DNA of 64,000 nucleotides, from positions 1,798,001-1,862,000 of the forward strand of contig JAWKPL010000001.1 in NCBI GenBank assembly GCA_041390685.1. Direction: 5' to 3'. Position numbers and translations under genes: made by a program. Under the pieces are notes generated by a model. It had not been told where the DNA came from, did no database searches, and saw only the letters and a list, made by a program, of their open reading frames with translations. This DNA comes from JAIBBD01 sp041390685 (GTDB lineage Bacteria > Chloroflexota > Dehalococcoidia > UBA2979). This document shows positions 16,580 through 25,497 of the stretch, one piece after another; position 1 is the stretch's first letter, and the number at the start of each line of letters is the position of its first letter.

Positions 16580-17833
16580 ATGGACACGGGCGATACGGCG
16601 TGGATGCTGATCAGCTCGGCGCTGGTGCTGTTCATGACGCCGGGCCTGGCGCTGTTCTACGGCGGCATGGTGCGAGCGAAGAACGCGCTGGGGATGCTGC
16701 TGAAGAACTACATCGCGATGGGGATCGTCACGGTCACGTGGGTGGCGATCGGGTACACGCTGGCGTTCGGGCCCGACGCGGGCGGCGGCTGGATCGGGAA
16801 GCTCGACTTCTGGGGTCTGCAGGACGTCTCGAACGTCATCGACGACGAGGTGGGCGTCGGTGCGATTCACGGGGCGACGGTGCCGGACACCGTGATCATG
16901 GTGTTCCAGATGATGTTCGCCATCATCACGCCGGCGCTGATCTCGGGCGCCATCGCGGAGCGGATGAAGTTCACGGCGTGGGCGGTGTTCATCGCGATCT
17001 GGTCTGTGGTGGTGTACGCGCCGATGGCGCACTGGGTGTGGAGCGCGGACGGGTTCATCCTGAGCGACATTGAGGCGGTGGACTTCGCGGGCGGCACGGT
17101 GGTGCACATCAACGCGGGGGCGGCGGCGCTGGCGATGGTGTTGATCCTCGGGCCGCGGATTGGGTTCCGGCGCGAGATCATCCGGCCGCACTCGCTGCCG
17201 CTGACGCTCCTCGGGGCGGGGATCCTGTGGTTCGGGTGGTTCGGATTCAACGCGGGTTCGGCATTCGGAGCGAACGCGCTGGCGGCGAACGCGTTCATCG
17301 TGACGCAGATCGCGGCCGGCGTGGCGGGCACCGTGTGGGTGCTGATGGAACAGATGCGTCACGGGAAGGCGACGACGCTGGGGTTCGCCTCGGGGGCGGT
17401 CGCGGGACTGGTGGCGATCACGCCGGCGTCGGGCTTCGTGGGGCCGGGAGCGGCGGCGGCGATTGGGGCCGCGGCCGGGGTGATCTGCTTCCTGGCGCTG
17501 CAGATCAAGTTCAAGTTCAACTTCGACGACGCGCTAGACGTGGTGGCCGTGCACCTCGTGGGCGGCATCCTCGGGTCGTTGCTCGTGGGGCTGTTCGCGG
17601 ATGCGGAACTCAACCCGCTGACGCGCGACGGGCTGTTCTTCGGGGGCGGGCTGGACCTGCTGGGGAGGCAGACGGCCGCGGTGGGAATCGCGCTGCTGTA
17701 CTCGTTCGTGGTGACGTACGTGCTCGGCCGTATTCTTGATGCGGTGATGGGGCTGCGGGCGTCCGAGCAGGACGAGCGGCGCGGCCTGGACCTTGCGCTG
17801 CACGAAGAGCAGTCCTACGTACTGGCGGAATAG
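16580..17833 (+). CDS. amt: Ammonium transporter
   Basis: A 417-residue Amt/MEP/Rh channel with eleven predicted membrane helices. Family signatures include GLALFYGGMVRAKNALGMLL at residues 26-45, FGPDAGGG, the pore-region block DFAGGTVVHINAGAAALAMV (family signature), the pore His in VVAVHLVGGILG, and FNAGSAFGANALAANAF. The ATG at 16580 follows GGGAGGAA. It conducts ammonium at the membrane and is regulated by the PII protein encoded 21 bases downstream. First gene of amt-glnK-glnD, preceded by the phased operator array. Confidence 0.95.
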   Translation: MDTGDTAWMLISSALVLFMTPGLALFYGGMVRAKNALGMLLKNYIAMGIVTVTWVAIGYTLAFGPDAGGGWIGKLDFWGLQDVSNVIDDEVGVGAIHGATVPDTVIMVFQMMFAIITPALISGAIAERMKFTAWAVFIAIWSVVVYAPMAHWVWSADGFILSDIEAVDFAGGTVVHINAGAAALAMVLILGPRIGFRREIIRPHSLPLTLLGAGILWFGWFGFNAGSAFGANALAANAFIVTQIAAGVAGTVWVLMEQMRHGKATTLGFASGAVAGLVAITPASGFVGPGAAAAIGAAAGVICFLALQIKFKFNFDDALDVVAVHLVGGILGSLLVGLFADAELNPLTRDGLFFGGGLDLLGRQTAAVGIALLYSFVVTYVLGRILDAVMGLRASEQDERRGLDLALHEEQSYVLAE

Positions 17834-17854
17834 GACGGAGAGAGGGACTTCGAG

Positions 17855-18193
17855 ATGAAGATGATCGTCGCGTACATCAACCCGTACAAGCTCGACGAGA
17901 TCCGCGATGCCCTCAAGGACGCGGGGGTGAGCGGGCTGTCGGTGAGCAACATCCAGGGCTTCGGGCGGCAGGCGGGGCATACGGAGACGTACCGTGGCGC
18001 CGAGTACGAAGTGGACTTCGTGCCAAAGGTGCGCATTGAGGTGCTGGTGGACGAGACGCTCGCGCCGACGGTGATCTCGACGATCGAGACGACGGCGCGG
18101 ACGGGATCGATCGGAGACGGGAAGATCGCCGTGCTGCCGGTGGAGGACGTGATCCGCATCCGGACGGGCGAGCGAGGGCGGGACGCCCTCTAA
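17855..18193 (+). CDS. glnK: Nitrogen regulatory PII protein
   Basis: A 112-residue PII protein. The T-loop is YRGAEYEVDFVPKVRIEVLV with the uridylylated Tyr in RGAEYEVDF, and the C-terminal signature TGSIGDGKIAVLPVEDVIRI is complete. It senses ATP/ADP and 2-oxoglutarate and gates the ammonium channel encoded just upstream. Linkage to amt argues for a GlnK rather than GlnB role. The stop is separated by one base from the GTG of the uridylyltransferase gene. Confidence 0.95.
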   Translation: MKMIVAYINPYKLDEIRDALKDAGVSGLSVSNIQGFGRQAGHTETYRGAEYEVDFVPKVRIEVLVDETLAPTVISTIETTARTGSIGDGKIAVLPVEDVIRIRTGERGRDAL

Positions 18194-18194
18194 G

Positions 18195-20537
18195 GTGTCG
18201 AGCCGTCCGGGGTCGGCCGCGCTGGAGCGATTCCTGGAGGCGCGCACGGTGGAAGCCGTGCGCGCCTCCGTGCGGCTGGGCGTGGAGGCGTGCCGGACGC
18301 TGACGGGGCGCCTCGATGAGGCGCTGTGCGAGCTGGCGGCGCCGGTGGAGCGGGCCGGGCTGGCGCTGGTGGCGCTGGGCAGCTACGGCCGCCGGGAGCT
18401 GTGCCGGCACTCAGACGTCGACATCATGCTGCTGGTGCGGGGGGAGAGCGGGGCAGCGGTGAACGCCGTGCTCTACCCGCTCTGGGACGCCGGCCTCAAG
18501 GTGGGCCACTCGGTGCGCACGACGGAGCAGGCGATCGAATCGGCGCGGCAGAACGTCGAGACGCTGACGTCGCTCCTGGACGCACGGCTGATCTGCGGGG
18601 ACTCGAAGCTGTACGAGGGGTTCCTGGAGGCACGCCGCAAGCTGGTGCGCGCGGAGCGCGCGCGGATGCGGGCGGAGCTCGGGGAACGGCGACGCGCGCT
18701 GGTGGAGCGGGAGCCGTGGCAGTTGCAGGAACCGGACGTGAAGACGAGCCGGGGCGGACTGCGCGAGCTTCACGTCACACACTGGCTGGCGCTCGCCGAA
18801 GCGATCGCGGACGGGCGTGAGGCGTCGCCGCTGGCGCCGGAGCTGGAGGCGGCGCAGGCGACACTGCTGTCCGTGCGTAACGCCCTGCACGCGCTGGTGG
18901 ATCGCCCGAACGACCGGTACCGGCTCGACCTGGCGGCGCCGGCCGCGGAACTACTGGGCGTTGCGCGTCTGGAGTGCGGGCGGGGACTCTTCGAGGCGAT
19001 GCGCGCGGTCGACCGAGCGGCGGAGGCGGCCCTGCGCGGCGAGGCGGCCGGCGCGAATGCGAAGGGGTTGCTGCGGCGGGTGTTCGGGCGCGGCGATGGG
19101 GGGCAGCCGGAGCGGGGAACTGAGGAAGGGGTGGTCCCGGACCTCGAACGGCTGCTGGCGGCGCTGCGCGAGCCGTGCGCGGGCCTCGACCCGCTGCCGA
19201 AGGAGCCGTGGCTCGAGCGGATCCTCCCGGAGTGGGACGTGCTGCGTGCGCTGCCGCACATCGCGCCGTTCCACCGGCATCCGGTCGACGTGCACGTGAT
19301 CCGTGCGGTGGCGGAGGCGCGGCATGCGGCGGTCGAGGATAGCGAGCAGACGGGGACGACGATCGCGGCGGAGGAGTTCGGTCACCCGGACGAACTGATC
19401 CTCGGGGCGCTGTTGCACGACATCGGGAAAGGGCACGAGGGCGACCATAGCGACGCCGGGGCGGTGATCGCGGAGCGCTTCGCGGCGCGCGCGGGCCTGG
19501 ATGACGACGCGGCGCACCGGCTGACGATGACAGCGCAACACCACCTCCTGTTGCCGACCGTGGCGACGCGGCGGGATATCGCGGACGAGCGGGTGATCCG
19601 TGAGGTGGCGGAGACGGTGGAGAACGCGACGATCCTGCATCTGCTCTATGTCGTGGCGGTGGCGGACGCACGGGCGAGCGGGCCTGACGTATGGAACCCG
19701 TGGAAGGCGACGCTGATGCGATCGCTGTATTTACGGGTGCTCGACCAGCTGTCGCGCGTGGGGGCGGAGGACGTGACCGCCTCGCAGCTGCGGCGGCAGG
19801 CCGTGACGGCGGAACTGTCGGGACGGTTCGGGGAAGAGCGGGTGCGCGGGCACCTGGAGCAGTTGCCGACGAACTACCTCCTGAGCACGCCGCCGGAGGT
19901 GGTCGGATCGCACCTCGAGCTGATCGAGCGGGCCGCGGGAGGCACGGCGCTGGGGCATGACCGGGAGGGCGACCTCGACCGGCTCACGATCGTCACGCGG
20001 GACCGTCCCGGAATCCTCTCGCTGGTGGCGGGGACGCTGGCGGTGCACAACGTGAACGTGCATGGCGGGAGCGCGTACACGCGCGACGACGGCGTAGCGA
20101 TCGAGGTGATGTACGTCAGCGACGCGCTGGGGCACGGGATCGACGAGCGGCGGTGGGCGCGGGTGAGCCAGGACGTGCCGCTGGCGCTGGGGGGTGAGTT
20201 TCCCCTCGACGCGCGGCTGGAGGAGACGAGGAACGCGTACCGGCGGGAGGCCGCTGCTCCGATCGAGACGACGGTGCACGTGGACAACGCGGGATCGGAC
20301 CGCTACACGATCGTCGAGGTGAACGCTGCGGACCGCCTGGGGCTGCTGTACGCGATCACGCACGCGCTGCACGGGATGTCGCTGGACATCCACCTGGCGA
20401 AGGTGGACACGGTCGGGCGCGAGGTCGTGGATGCGTTCTACGTGCTGCGTGAGAACGGTCGGCGGGTGTCTGAGCCTGATGAGGTGACGCGGCTGCAGCG
20501 CCGGATCGTCGAGGCGGTGGCGGCCCTCGACCGATAG
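18195..20537 (+). CDS. glnD: PII uridylyltransferase/uridylyl-removing enzyme
   Basis: A 780-residue bifunctional GlnD. The nucleotidyltransferase motif is GSYGRRELCRHSDVDIMLLV near residues 56-76 (canonical GGYGRGEL-x3-SDIDLL), followed by the linker domain KTSRGGLRELHVTHWL, the HD domain LHDIGKGHEGDHSDAG near 407-421, and two ACT domains, LTIVTRDRPGILSLVAGTLA near 596 and YTIVEVNAADRLGLLYAITH near 703. It modifies and demodifies PII in response to glutamine. It is slightly shorter than the enterobacterial enzyme. Translation is probably coupled to glnK. Confidence 0.93.
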   Translation: MSSRPGSAALERFLEARTVEAVRASVRLGVEACRTLTGRLDEALCELAAPVERAGLALVALGSYGRRELCRHSDVDIMLLVRGESGAAVNAVLYPLWDAGLKVGHSVRTTEQAIESARQNVETLTSLLDARLICGDSKLYEGFLEARRKLVRAERARMRAELGERRRALVEREPWQLQEPDVKTSRGGLRELHVTHWLALAEAIADGREASPLAPELEAAQATLLSVRNALHALVDRPNDRYRLDLAAPAAELLGVARLECGRGLFEAMRAVDRAAEAALRGEAAGANAKGLLRRVFGRGDGGQPERGTEEGVVPDLERLLAALREPCAGLDPLPKEPWLERILPEWDVLRALPHIAPFHRHPVDVHVIRAVAEARHAAVEDSEQTGTTIAAEEFGHPDELILGALLHDIGKGHEGDHSDAGAVIAERFAARAGLDDDAAHRLTMTAQHHLLLPTVATRRDIADERVIREVAETVENATILHLLYVVAVADARASGPDVWNPWKATLMRSLYLRVLDQLSRVGAEDVTASQLRRQAVTAELSGRFGEERVRGHLEQLPTNYLLSTPPEVVGSHLELIERAAGGTALGHDREGDLDRLTIVTRDRPGILSLVAGTLAVHNVNVHGGSAYTRDDGVAIEVMYVSDALGHGIDERRWARVSQDVPLALGGEFPLDARLEETRNAYRREAAAPIETTVHVDNAGSDRYTIVEVNAADRLGLLYAITHALHGMSLDIHLAKVDTVGREVVDAFYVLRENGRRVSEPDEVTRLQRRIVEAVAALDR

Positions 20538-20569
20538 GCCGGGTTCGCCACCGCCTCGGACGTGCCGGG

Positions 20570-22891
20570 TCAGTTCACGGTGAGCGAGACCTGCTGCGAC
20601 CTCGTCGTGTTGTCACTGCCGACGCCGGTGATGGTGAGCGTGCGGGTGCCACGGGTGGCACTCGATGTGAGCACGATCGTCAGCGTCGAGCCGGCCCCGC
20701 CGGGCGTGGGGATGACGGACGCGGGGCTGAAGCCGGAGGTCATCCCGTTCCCGAGGCCGCTGACGGAGAGGGCGACGGGGAGGTTGTACCCGTTCTGCGC
20801 CGTCAGCGTGACCGTGTAGGTGGTCGAGTTGGTGAAGAACCACCAGCCGCGGGAGGCGCTGCGTGACGTTGGGCTGACCGAGAGCGTGAAGTCGGGGGCG
20901 CCCACGTTGAGGGTCACGGAGGCTGTGCGCTGGAGGGCGCCGCTGGTGCCTCGGATGGTCAGAGGGTAGCTGCCGCCGGGGGTGGATCCGGTGGTGGAGA
21001 TGTTGATGGTGGAGCTTGCCCCGCCGGGCGTCGGGTTGACGGGGTTCGTCACGATCGACGCGCTGGCGTTGGCGGGCAGGCCCTCAACCGAGAGCGTGAC
21101 GGGGTCCGTGAAGCCGTTGAGGCCGGTCACGGTCGCGGTGTAGCTCGTGCCGCCGCCGGGGTTCACCGAGGCCTGCGAGGGGGAGGCGCTGACGGAGAAG
21201 TCCGGGACGACCACTTCGAGGGCGGTGGTCGTGGCGTGTACGAGCGCTCCGCTGGTGCCTCGGATGGTGAGGGTGGAGTTGCCGGCCGGGGTGGCGCCGG
21301 TGGTGGTGATGTTGAGAGTGGTGGTGGCGCCGCCGACCGTCGGCGTGACGGGGTTGATGGTGAAGGACGAGCCGGCGCCCGCGGGGAGGCCGCTCTGGAC
21401 ATCGAGGGTCACGGGGCTGTTGAAGCCGTTCAGGCTCGTGACGGTGACGGTGTAGTTCGCGCCGCCGCCGGGGGTGACGGTGCGGGAGGACGGGGAGACC
21501 GCGATGGAGAAGTCGGGTGTGGGGGCCGCGACGGTGTTCGAGACGAGGTAGCCGTAGTAGCGACCGCTCACGGGGTTGTTCGGGTCGCCGTTGAAGCCAT
21601 AGCCGGGTGTGGAGGAGCGGTTCTGTGCGTTCGTCCGCATATGGCTGATGACCTGCGCGGGGGTCATGCCCGTGCATGGCCCGCCCGCGCCGCCGGTCCC
21701 GAAGCAGAGCGCGACGGAGCCGGAGACGTGTGGGGTGGCCATGCTCGTGCCGGAGATCGTGGTGTAGGTGTGGTTGATGGTGGTCGTGCGATTCCACCAG
21801 GGGCCGGACGTGGTGGTCGACACCCAGGTGGAGTAGATGCAGGTGCCGGGGCCGGCGATGGTGTGGGCGATGTCGCCGCTGGAGACGGCATAGTTGGAGA
21901 AGCTGGCGTAGCGGTCGTCGGCCTCGCCGGAGCGACAGCTCGGGTTGCTGCCGAGCGAGCCGCCGCGCCCGTCGGTGTCGGACATCGCGGTGACGGAGAG
22001 CACCTCGGGGTAGGCGGCGGGGACGAAGCCGGACATGTTGTCGCCATCGTTGCCGGCGGCGACGACGTAGGTGACGCCGGCGGCAACGGAGTTGCAGATG
22101 GCGCGGTGGAGGGCGTCGTTGTTGGAGTTGCCGCAATTGTTGTCGTTGGAGCCGCCGCCGCCGAGGCTCATGCTGGCGACCTTGATGTTGAGGGCGGCGG
22201 CGTTCGCGGTGACCCAGTCGATGCCGCAGATGACCTGGGACCAGGAGCCGCTGCCGCCTGAGTTGAGGACCTTCACAGCGTAGAGCCTGGTGCCGGGGGC
22301 GACGCCGAGGACCCCGCTGCCGGTGTTCCTGGCACCGATGGTGCCGGCGACGTGTGTGCCGTGGCCGTTGTCGTCCTGCGGCTGGCTGCTGGATGAGACG
22401 CAGTTCCGGCCGGCGACGGCGTTGAGGTCCGGGTGGCCGAGGTCAATGCCCGTGTCGATGACGGCGACGTTGACGGTACTGGGGTCGGTGGTCTGTGTGG
22501 TCGACGCGGCTTCGATGCGGCGTACGCCGGGGGGGACGGTCTCGCCAGAGGCGATGGGGGCGGGGCCGACGGTCTGCACCTGGAGGTCGGGGCTGACGAA
22601 GTCGACCCACGGGAGGCGTCGAATCGCCTCGACCTGGAAGGCGTTGAGGCGGACGGAGAAGCCGCTGAGGGCGAAGCTGAAGCGCAGGTTGGACTGGATG
22701 CCCTGGGTGCGCTCGATGGTGTCCATGATGCCGAAGGGATCGAAGAGGTCGTCCTTGAGGACGACGATGTAGCTCTGCTGCTCGAAGGCCGGGGGCAGTT
22801 GCGCCTCGGCGGATCTGCCGGTCTGGGTAAGAGAGAGGAGCGCGATGACGGCCGTCGCCGCGACCGTGGCGAGGATGTAGCTCGCTTTCAT
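20570..22891 (-). CDS. Secreted subtilisin-like serine protease with three C-terminal repeats
   Basis: About 773 residues from the ATG at 22891. A signal peptide (MKASYILATVAATAVIALLS) is followed by an inhibitor_I9-type propeptide, then the S8 catalytic domain with Asp in VAVIDTGIDLGHPDL (about residue 146), His in DDNGHGTHVAGTIG (about 177) and Ser in SGTSMATPHVSGSVA (about 380). The C-terminal 290 residues hold three tandem beta-rich repeats of about 95 residues, each opening PDFS/T and containing a variant of GGGANYTVTVTSLNGF and LTIRGTSGAL. The third has GWWFFTNST in place of the glycine motif. It is an extracellular protein-degrading enzyme. An in-frame ATG at 22918 would extend the basic n-region. 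Confidence 0.92.
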   Translation of the reverse strand: MKASYILATVAATAVIALLSLTQTGRSAEAQLPPAFEQQSYIVVLKDDLFDPFGIMDTIERTQGIQSNLRFSFALSGFSVRLNAFQVEAIRRLPWVDFVSPDLQVQTVGPAPIASGETVPPGVRRIEAASTTQTTDPSTVNVAVIDTGIDLGHPDLNAVAGRNCVSSSSQPQDDNGHGTHVAGTIGARNTGSGVLGVAPGTRLYAVKVLNSGGSGSWSQVICGIDWVTANAAALNIKVASMSLGGGGSNDNNCGNSNNDALHRAICNSVAAGVTYVVAAGNDGDNMSGFVPAAYPEVLSVTAMSDTDGRGGSLGSNPSCRSGEADDRYASFSNYAVSSGDIAHTIAGPGTCIYSTWVSTTTSGPWWNRTTTINHTYTTISGTSMATPHVSGSVALCFGTGGAGGPCTGMTPAQVISHMRTNAQNRSSTPGYGFNGDPNNPVSGRYYGYLVSNTVAAPTPDFSIAVSPSSRTVTPGGGANYTVTVTSLNGFNSPVTLDVQSGLPAGAGSSFTINPVTPTVGGATTTLNITTTGATPAGNSTLTIRGTSGALVHATTTALEVVVPDFSVSASPSQASVNPGGGTSYTATVTGLNGFTDPVTLSVEGLPANASASIVTNPVNPTPGGASSTINISTTGSTPGGSYPLTIRGTSGALQRTASVTLNVGAPDFTLSVSPTSRSASRGWWFFTNSTTYTVTLTAQNGYNLPVALSVSGLGNGMTSGFSPASVIPTPGGAGSTLTIVLTSSATRGTRTLTITGVGSDNTTRSQQVSLTVN

Positions 22892-23112
22892 GGACCTGCC
22901 GATCACTACCCGCCGCATTGCAGCCACGTCACGTGCGGACGCCCGACCCACCATACCAGCCTGTCAGCGGGTTTTTCGACCCTGCGGGGTGGATCAGTGG
23001 CGGTGCGCGCGCGTGGCGGGGGCAGGATGCGCCGCGACCTCATCGAGTCCTGCGCGGGGCGGCGGGCCGACGGCGGTTGCGCGCGCGGGGTGGTGCGCCC
23101 ACACTGCGGGAC

Positions 23113-24090
23113 GTGACAGCGAGGCCCTTCCTAAAGTGGGCCGGCGGCAAATCGCAGTTGCTCCCCGAACTGGTGAGGCGCAGCCCGCGCCGGATCGATA
23201 CGTACTATGAGCCGTTCCTCGGCGGGGCGGCTCTGTTCTTCGCGCTGTCCTCGGACCCTGAGCGGGCGCCGAAGCGGGCGGTACTGAACGACCTCAACGG
23301 GGCGTTGATGACGACGTATCGCGTCGTCCGCGACGAGGCGCCGGCGCTCGCGGCCGCCCTCGAACGGTTGCAGGGGGAGTACGCCGCGGCGGATGACGCG
23401 GGGCGCGCGGCGATGTACTACCGCGTGCGCGATGAGCATGCGCGCAGCGACGCGGTCGAGGTCGCGGCGCGCGTGATCTTCCTGAACAAGACGTGTTTCA
23501 ACGGGCTGTTCCGAGTGAATCGCCGGGGCGAGTTTAACGTGCCGTTCGGGCGGTACAGGTCACCTCGGATTCTCGACCGGGAGGGGCTGCTGGCGGCCGC
23601 GGCGGCGCTGCGGGAGGTGGAGCTGCGTTCAGGGGACTTCGCGGAGGCGTGCGCCGAGGCGGGGCGGGATGACTTCGTGTACTTCGACCCGCCGTTCCAC
23701 CCGCTGTCGGACACCTCGAACTTCACGGCGTATACCGAACGGGAGTTTGGGCGGGCGGAGCAGATCCGCCTGAAGCGATGCATCGACGTGCTGACGTCGC
23801 GAGGGGTGTCGGTGATGTTGTCGAATTCGCCGCACCCGTGGATCCGCGGGGGGTACGAGTTTGCTGGCTACGCAATCGACGAGGTGCAGGCGCGACGGGC
23901 GATCAACTCGCGCGGCGACGGGCGTGGACCGATCGGCGAGCTGGTCGTGACGAATTATGAAGAAGTGGCGCGTACTCAGGCCGGGGCCGTCGCAAACGCT
24001 CGCAGCGCGGTTGCGATCTCCTCGGCGCGCGGCACGTCTTCGAGGTCGATGCCTTCGCTGAAGCAAAGGAACTCGACCCCGATGGGCTGA
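23113..24090 (+). CDS. dam: DNA adenine methyltransferase (Dam family)
   Basis: A D12-class N6-adenine methyltransferase. Near the start is FLKWAGGKSQLLPEL (cofactor motif), then YYEPFLGGAALFFAL, NKTCFNGLFRVNRRGEFNVP, and the catalytic motif FDPPFHPLSDTSNFTAY, with Phe where most members have Tyr. These cover the full family. The normal C-terminus would be near ELVVTNYEE (23940-23965); here the frame continues 40 codons through sequence antisense to the next gene, so the natural stop may be lost. GTG at 23113 is chosen because the motif begins five residues later. No restriction gene is next to it; likely an orphan regulatory methylase. Confidence 0.85.
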   Translation: MTARPFLKWAGGKSQLLPELVRRSPRRIDTYYEPFLGGAALFFALSSDPERAPKRAVLNDLNGALMTTYRVVRDEAPALAAALERLQGEYAAADDAGRAAMYYRVRDEHARSDAVEVAARVIFLNKTCFNGLFRVNRRGEFNVPFGRYRSPRILDREGLLAAAAALREVELRSGDFAEACAEAGRDDFVYFDPPFHPLSDTSNFTAYTEREFGRAEQIRLKRCIDVLTSRGVSVMLSNSPHPWIRGGYEFAGYAIDEVQARRAINSRGDGRGPIGELVVTNYEEVARTQAGAVANARSAVAISSARGTSSRSMPSLKQRNSTPMG

Positions 24091-24215
24091 TCGGCGGCAT
24101 CGTAGTCGACCATGCGCCGGTCGTCGAGCATTCGGGTCCGCTTCGCGCCGCCGGGCTCGATCACGCGGAATGAGATGTAGAGGGCGTCCACCTCGCTGTC
24201 GTAGCGGACGATCAC
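23976..24215 (-). CDS. DUF2283 family protein
   Basis: A 79-residue protein opening VIVRYDSEVDALYISFRVIE, the DUF2283 signature, with DAADQPIGVEFL later. The GTG start at 24215 overlaps the stop of the upstream DUF4258 gene by four bases, so the two are co-translated. DUF2283 proteins often sit beside small DUF4258-type proteins in toxin-antitoxin-like pairs, where this would be the antitoxin; that role is inferred from context. Its 3-prime end overlaps the Dam reading frame by 115 bases. Confidence 0.8.
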   Translation of the reverse strand: MIVRYDSEVDALYISFRVIEPGGAKRTRMLDDRRMVDYDAADQPIGVEFLCFSEGIDLEDVPRAEEIATALRAFATAPA

Positions 24216-24442
24216 GGAGCCGGCTCCTCTTCCACCCAGTGCGCGGTCACGAGGACGGGCACTGGATGCTCCTCGGCGATCACGATGCGGAGACGCCGGT
24301 CGCCGACGATTCCATCGTAGCAAGCGTTCGGCCCGACGGACGGCATCCATCGGGGGTTGAGCAGGACGGCATCGAGCATCTCTTCGGTGATCTCGCGGGC
24401 GATCAGCTGTTCAAGCGCGTGGCCTGAATAGCGAAGCTCCAC
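24212..24442 (-). CDS. DUF4258 family protein
   Basis: A 76-residue protein, VELRYSGHALEQLIAREITE, then LLNPRWM and LRIVIAEEHPVPVLVTAHWV. The H-x3-Q-x4-R-x-I pattern and closing T-x-H/Y-W are those of DUF4258, a RelE-like toxin-fold family. It begins with GTG at 24442 and is followed without gap by DUF2283. A two-gene toxin-antitoxin-like module is the best interpretation, unproven. Confidence 0.78.
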   Translation of the reverse strand: MELRYSGHALEQLIAREITEEMLDAVLLNPRWMPSVGPNACYDGIVGDRRLRIVIAEEHPVPVLVTAHWVEEEPAP

Positions 24443-24446
24443 CGTC

Positions 24447-25493
24447 TCACGCCTCGATCGGTGGGACGCTGAGCCTGTCGCCGGTGGCGAGGAGCTGGCG
24501 CCACGTGGCGTCGTCGAGGGGGATGCCGGTGGCCTCGCGGGTGCGCTGCGAGGTGCGTTCGGGCTCGCCGGGGATGGTGATGCGGTCGACGCCGGGTGCC
24601 AGGGGCGGCGACTGCACGTACTCGATGAGGTCCGCGAAGGTGGCGTCGAAGGCGTCAAGGGGGCGGAAGCGGGCGACGTCGATAGCCATGCAGAAGAGGC
24701 CGTTGCCGACGCTCGGCGCGCCGGGGCGGCTCGTGCCGGCGGGGGAGAGGGCTCCCGCCAGTGCCTCGACGACGAGGGCGAGGCCGAAGCCCTTGTGGGC
24801 AGCATCCGCGCCGAGGGGGCGCAGCGAGCCCTGCGGGGGGCCGTAGAAGGCGGCGGGGTCGGTGGCCGGGCGGCCCTCGGCGTCCACGACCCAGCCCTCG
24901 GGGACGGAGTCGCCTCGATTGCGGGCGACGCGAAGTTTGCCTTCGGCGACGACCGAGGTCGTCATGTCGAGGACGAAGCGCGGCTCGGTGGGCAACACGA
25001 CGACGATGGGGTTGGGGGAGAGCCGGCGTTCGAGGCCGCCGGGGGCGGACATGACGCGCCCGCCGCCGTGGTTGTTGACCATCGCGATGCCGATGCAGCC
25101 CTCGGCGGCGGCCTGCTCGCCGTAGGCGCCGACGCGGCCGACGTGTCCGCTGCGATGGGCGACGGCGATGCCGACGCCTCGGAGGCGGGCTTTCTCGACG
25201 ACGATCGCCATCGTGCGGTGGGCGACGACCTGGCCGAAATTCCAGCCGCCATCAACGACGGCCGTGGTCTCGTCGTCGCGGTCGAGGCGGACCTCGGCGC
25301 CGGGGTGGAGGATCCCAGCCTCGATGTCGCGGACGTAGCGCTCGACGCGGATGACGCCGTGGGAGTCGTGGCCCTGGAGGTTCGCCTCGACGAGGTGGTG
25401 CGCCACGAGGGAGGCTTCCTCGGGGGGCGTGCCGGCGGCCTCGAAGATGCGTGCGACGTAGGGGCGGAGCGCGCTGGGCTGGAGGAGCGGCAC
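24447..25493 (-). CDS. Ldh-family malate/lactate-type oxidoreductase
   Basis: A 348-residue NAD(P)-dependent 2-hydroxyacid dehydrogenase of the LDH2/MDH2 family. The signature GHDSHGVIRVERYVRDIEAG is near residue 55, followed by GVGIAVAHRSGHVGRVGAYG, IGIAMVNNHGG and AHKGFGLALVVEALAGALSP. The family interconverts 2-oxo and 2-hydroxy acids (malate, lactate, ureidoglycolate or sulfolactate). It lies 4 bases after the aldolase gene on the same strand, so the pair probably handles a 2-hydroxy/2-oxo acid released by or fed to the aldolase. Confidence 0.88.
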   Translation of the reverse strand: MPLLQPSALRPYVARIFEAAGTPPEEASLVAHHLVEANLQGHDSHGVIRVERYVRDIEAGILHPGAEVRLDRDDETTAVVDGGWNFGQVVAHRTMAIVVEKARLRGVGIAVAHRSGHVGRVGAYGEQAAAEGCIGIAMVNNHGGGRVMSAPGGLERRLSPNPIVVVLPTEPRFVLDMTTSVVAEGKLRVARNRGDSVPEGWVVDAEGRPATDPAAFYGPPQGSLRPLGADAAHKGFGLALVVEALAGALSPAGTSRPGAPSVGNGLFCMAIDVARFRPLDAFDATFADLIEYVQSPPLAPGVDRITIPGEPERTSQRTREATGIPLDDATWRQLLATGDRLSVPPIEA

Positions 25494-25497
25494 GTGG

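Noticed and set aside
21236..22261. 341-codon plus-strand ORF opposite the subtilisin gene
   Set aside because: Shadow of the protease; Gly/Val/Asp-rich and without homology.
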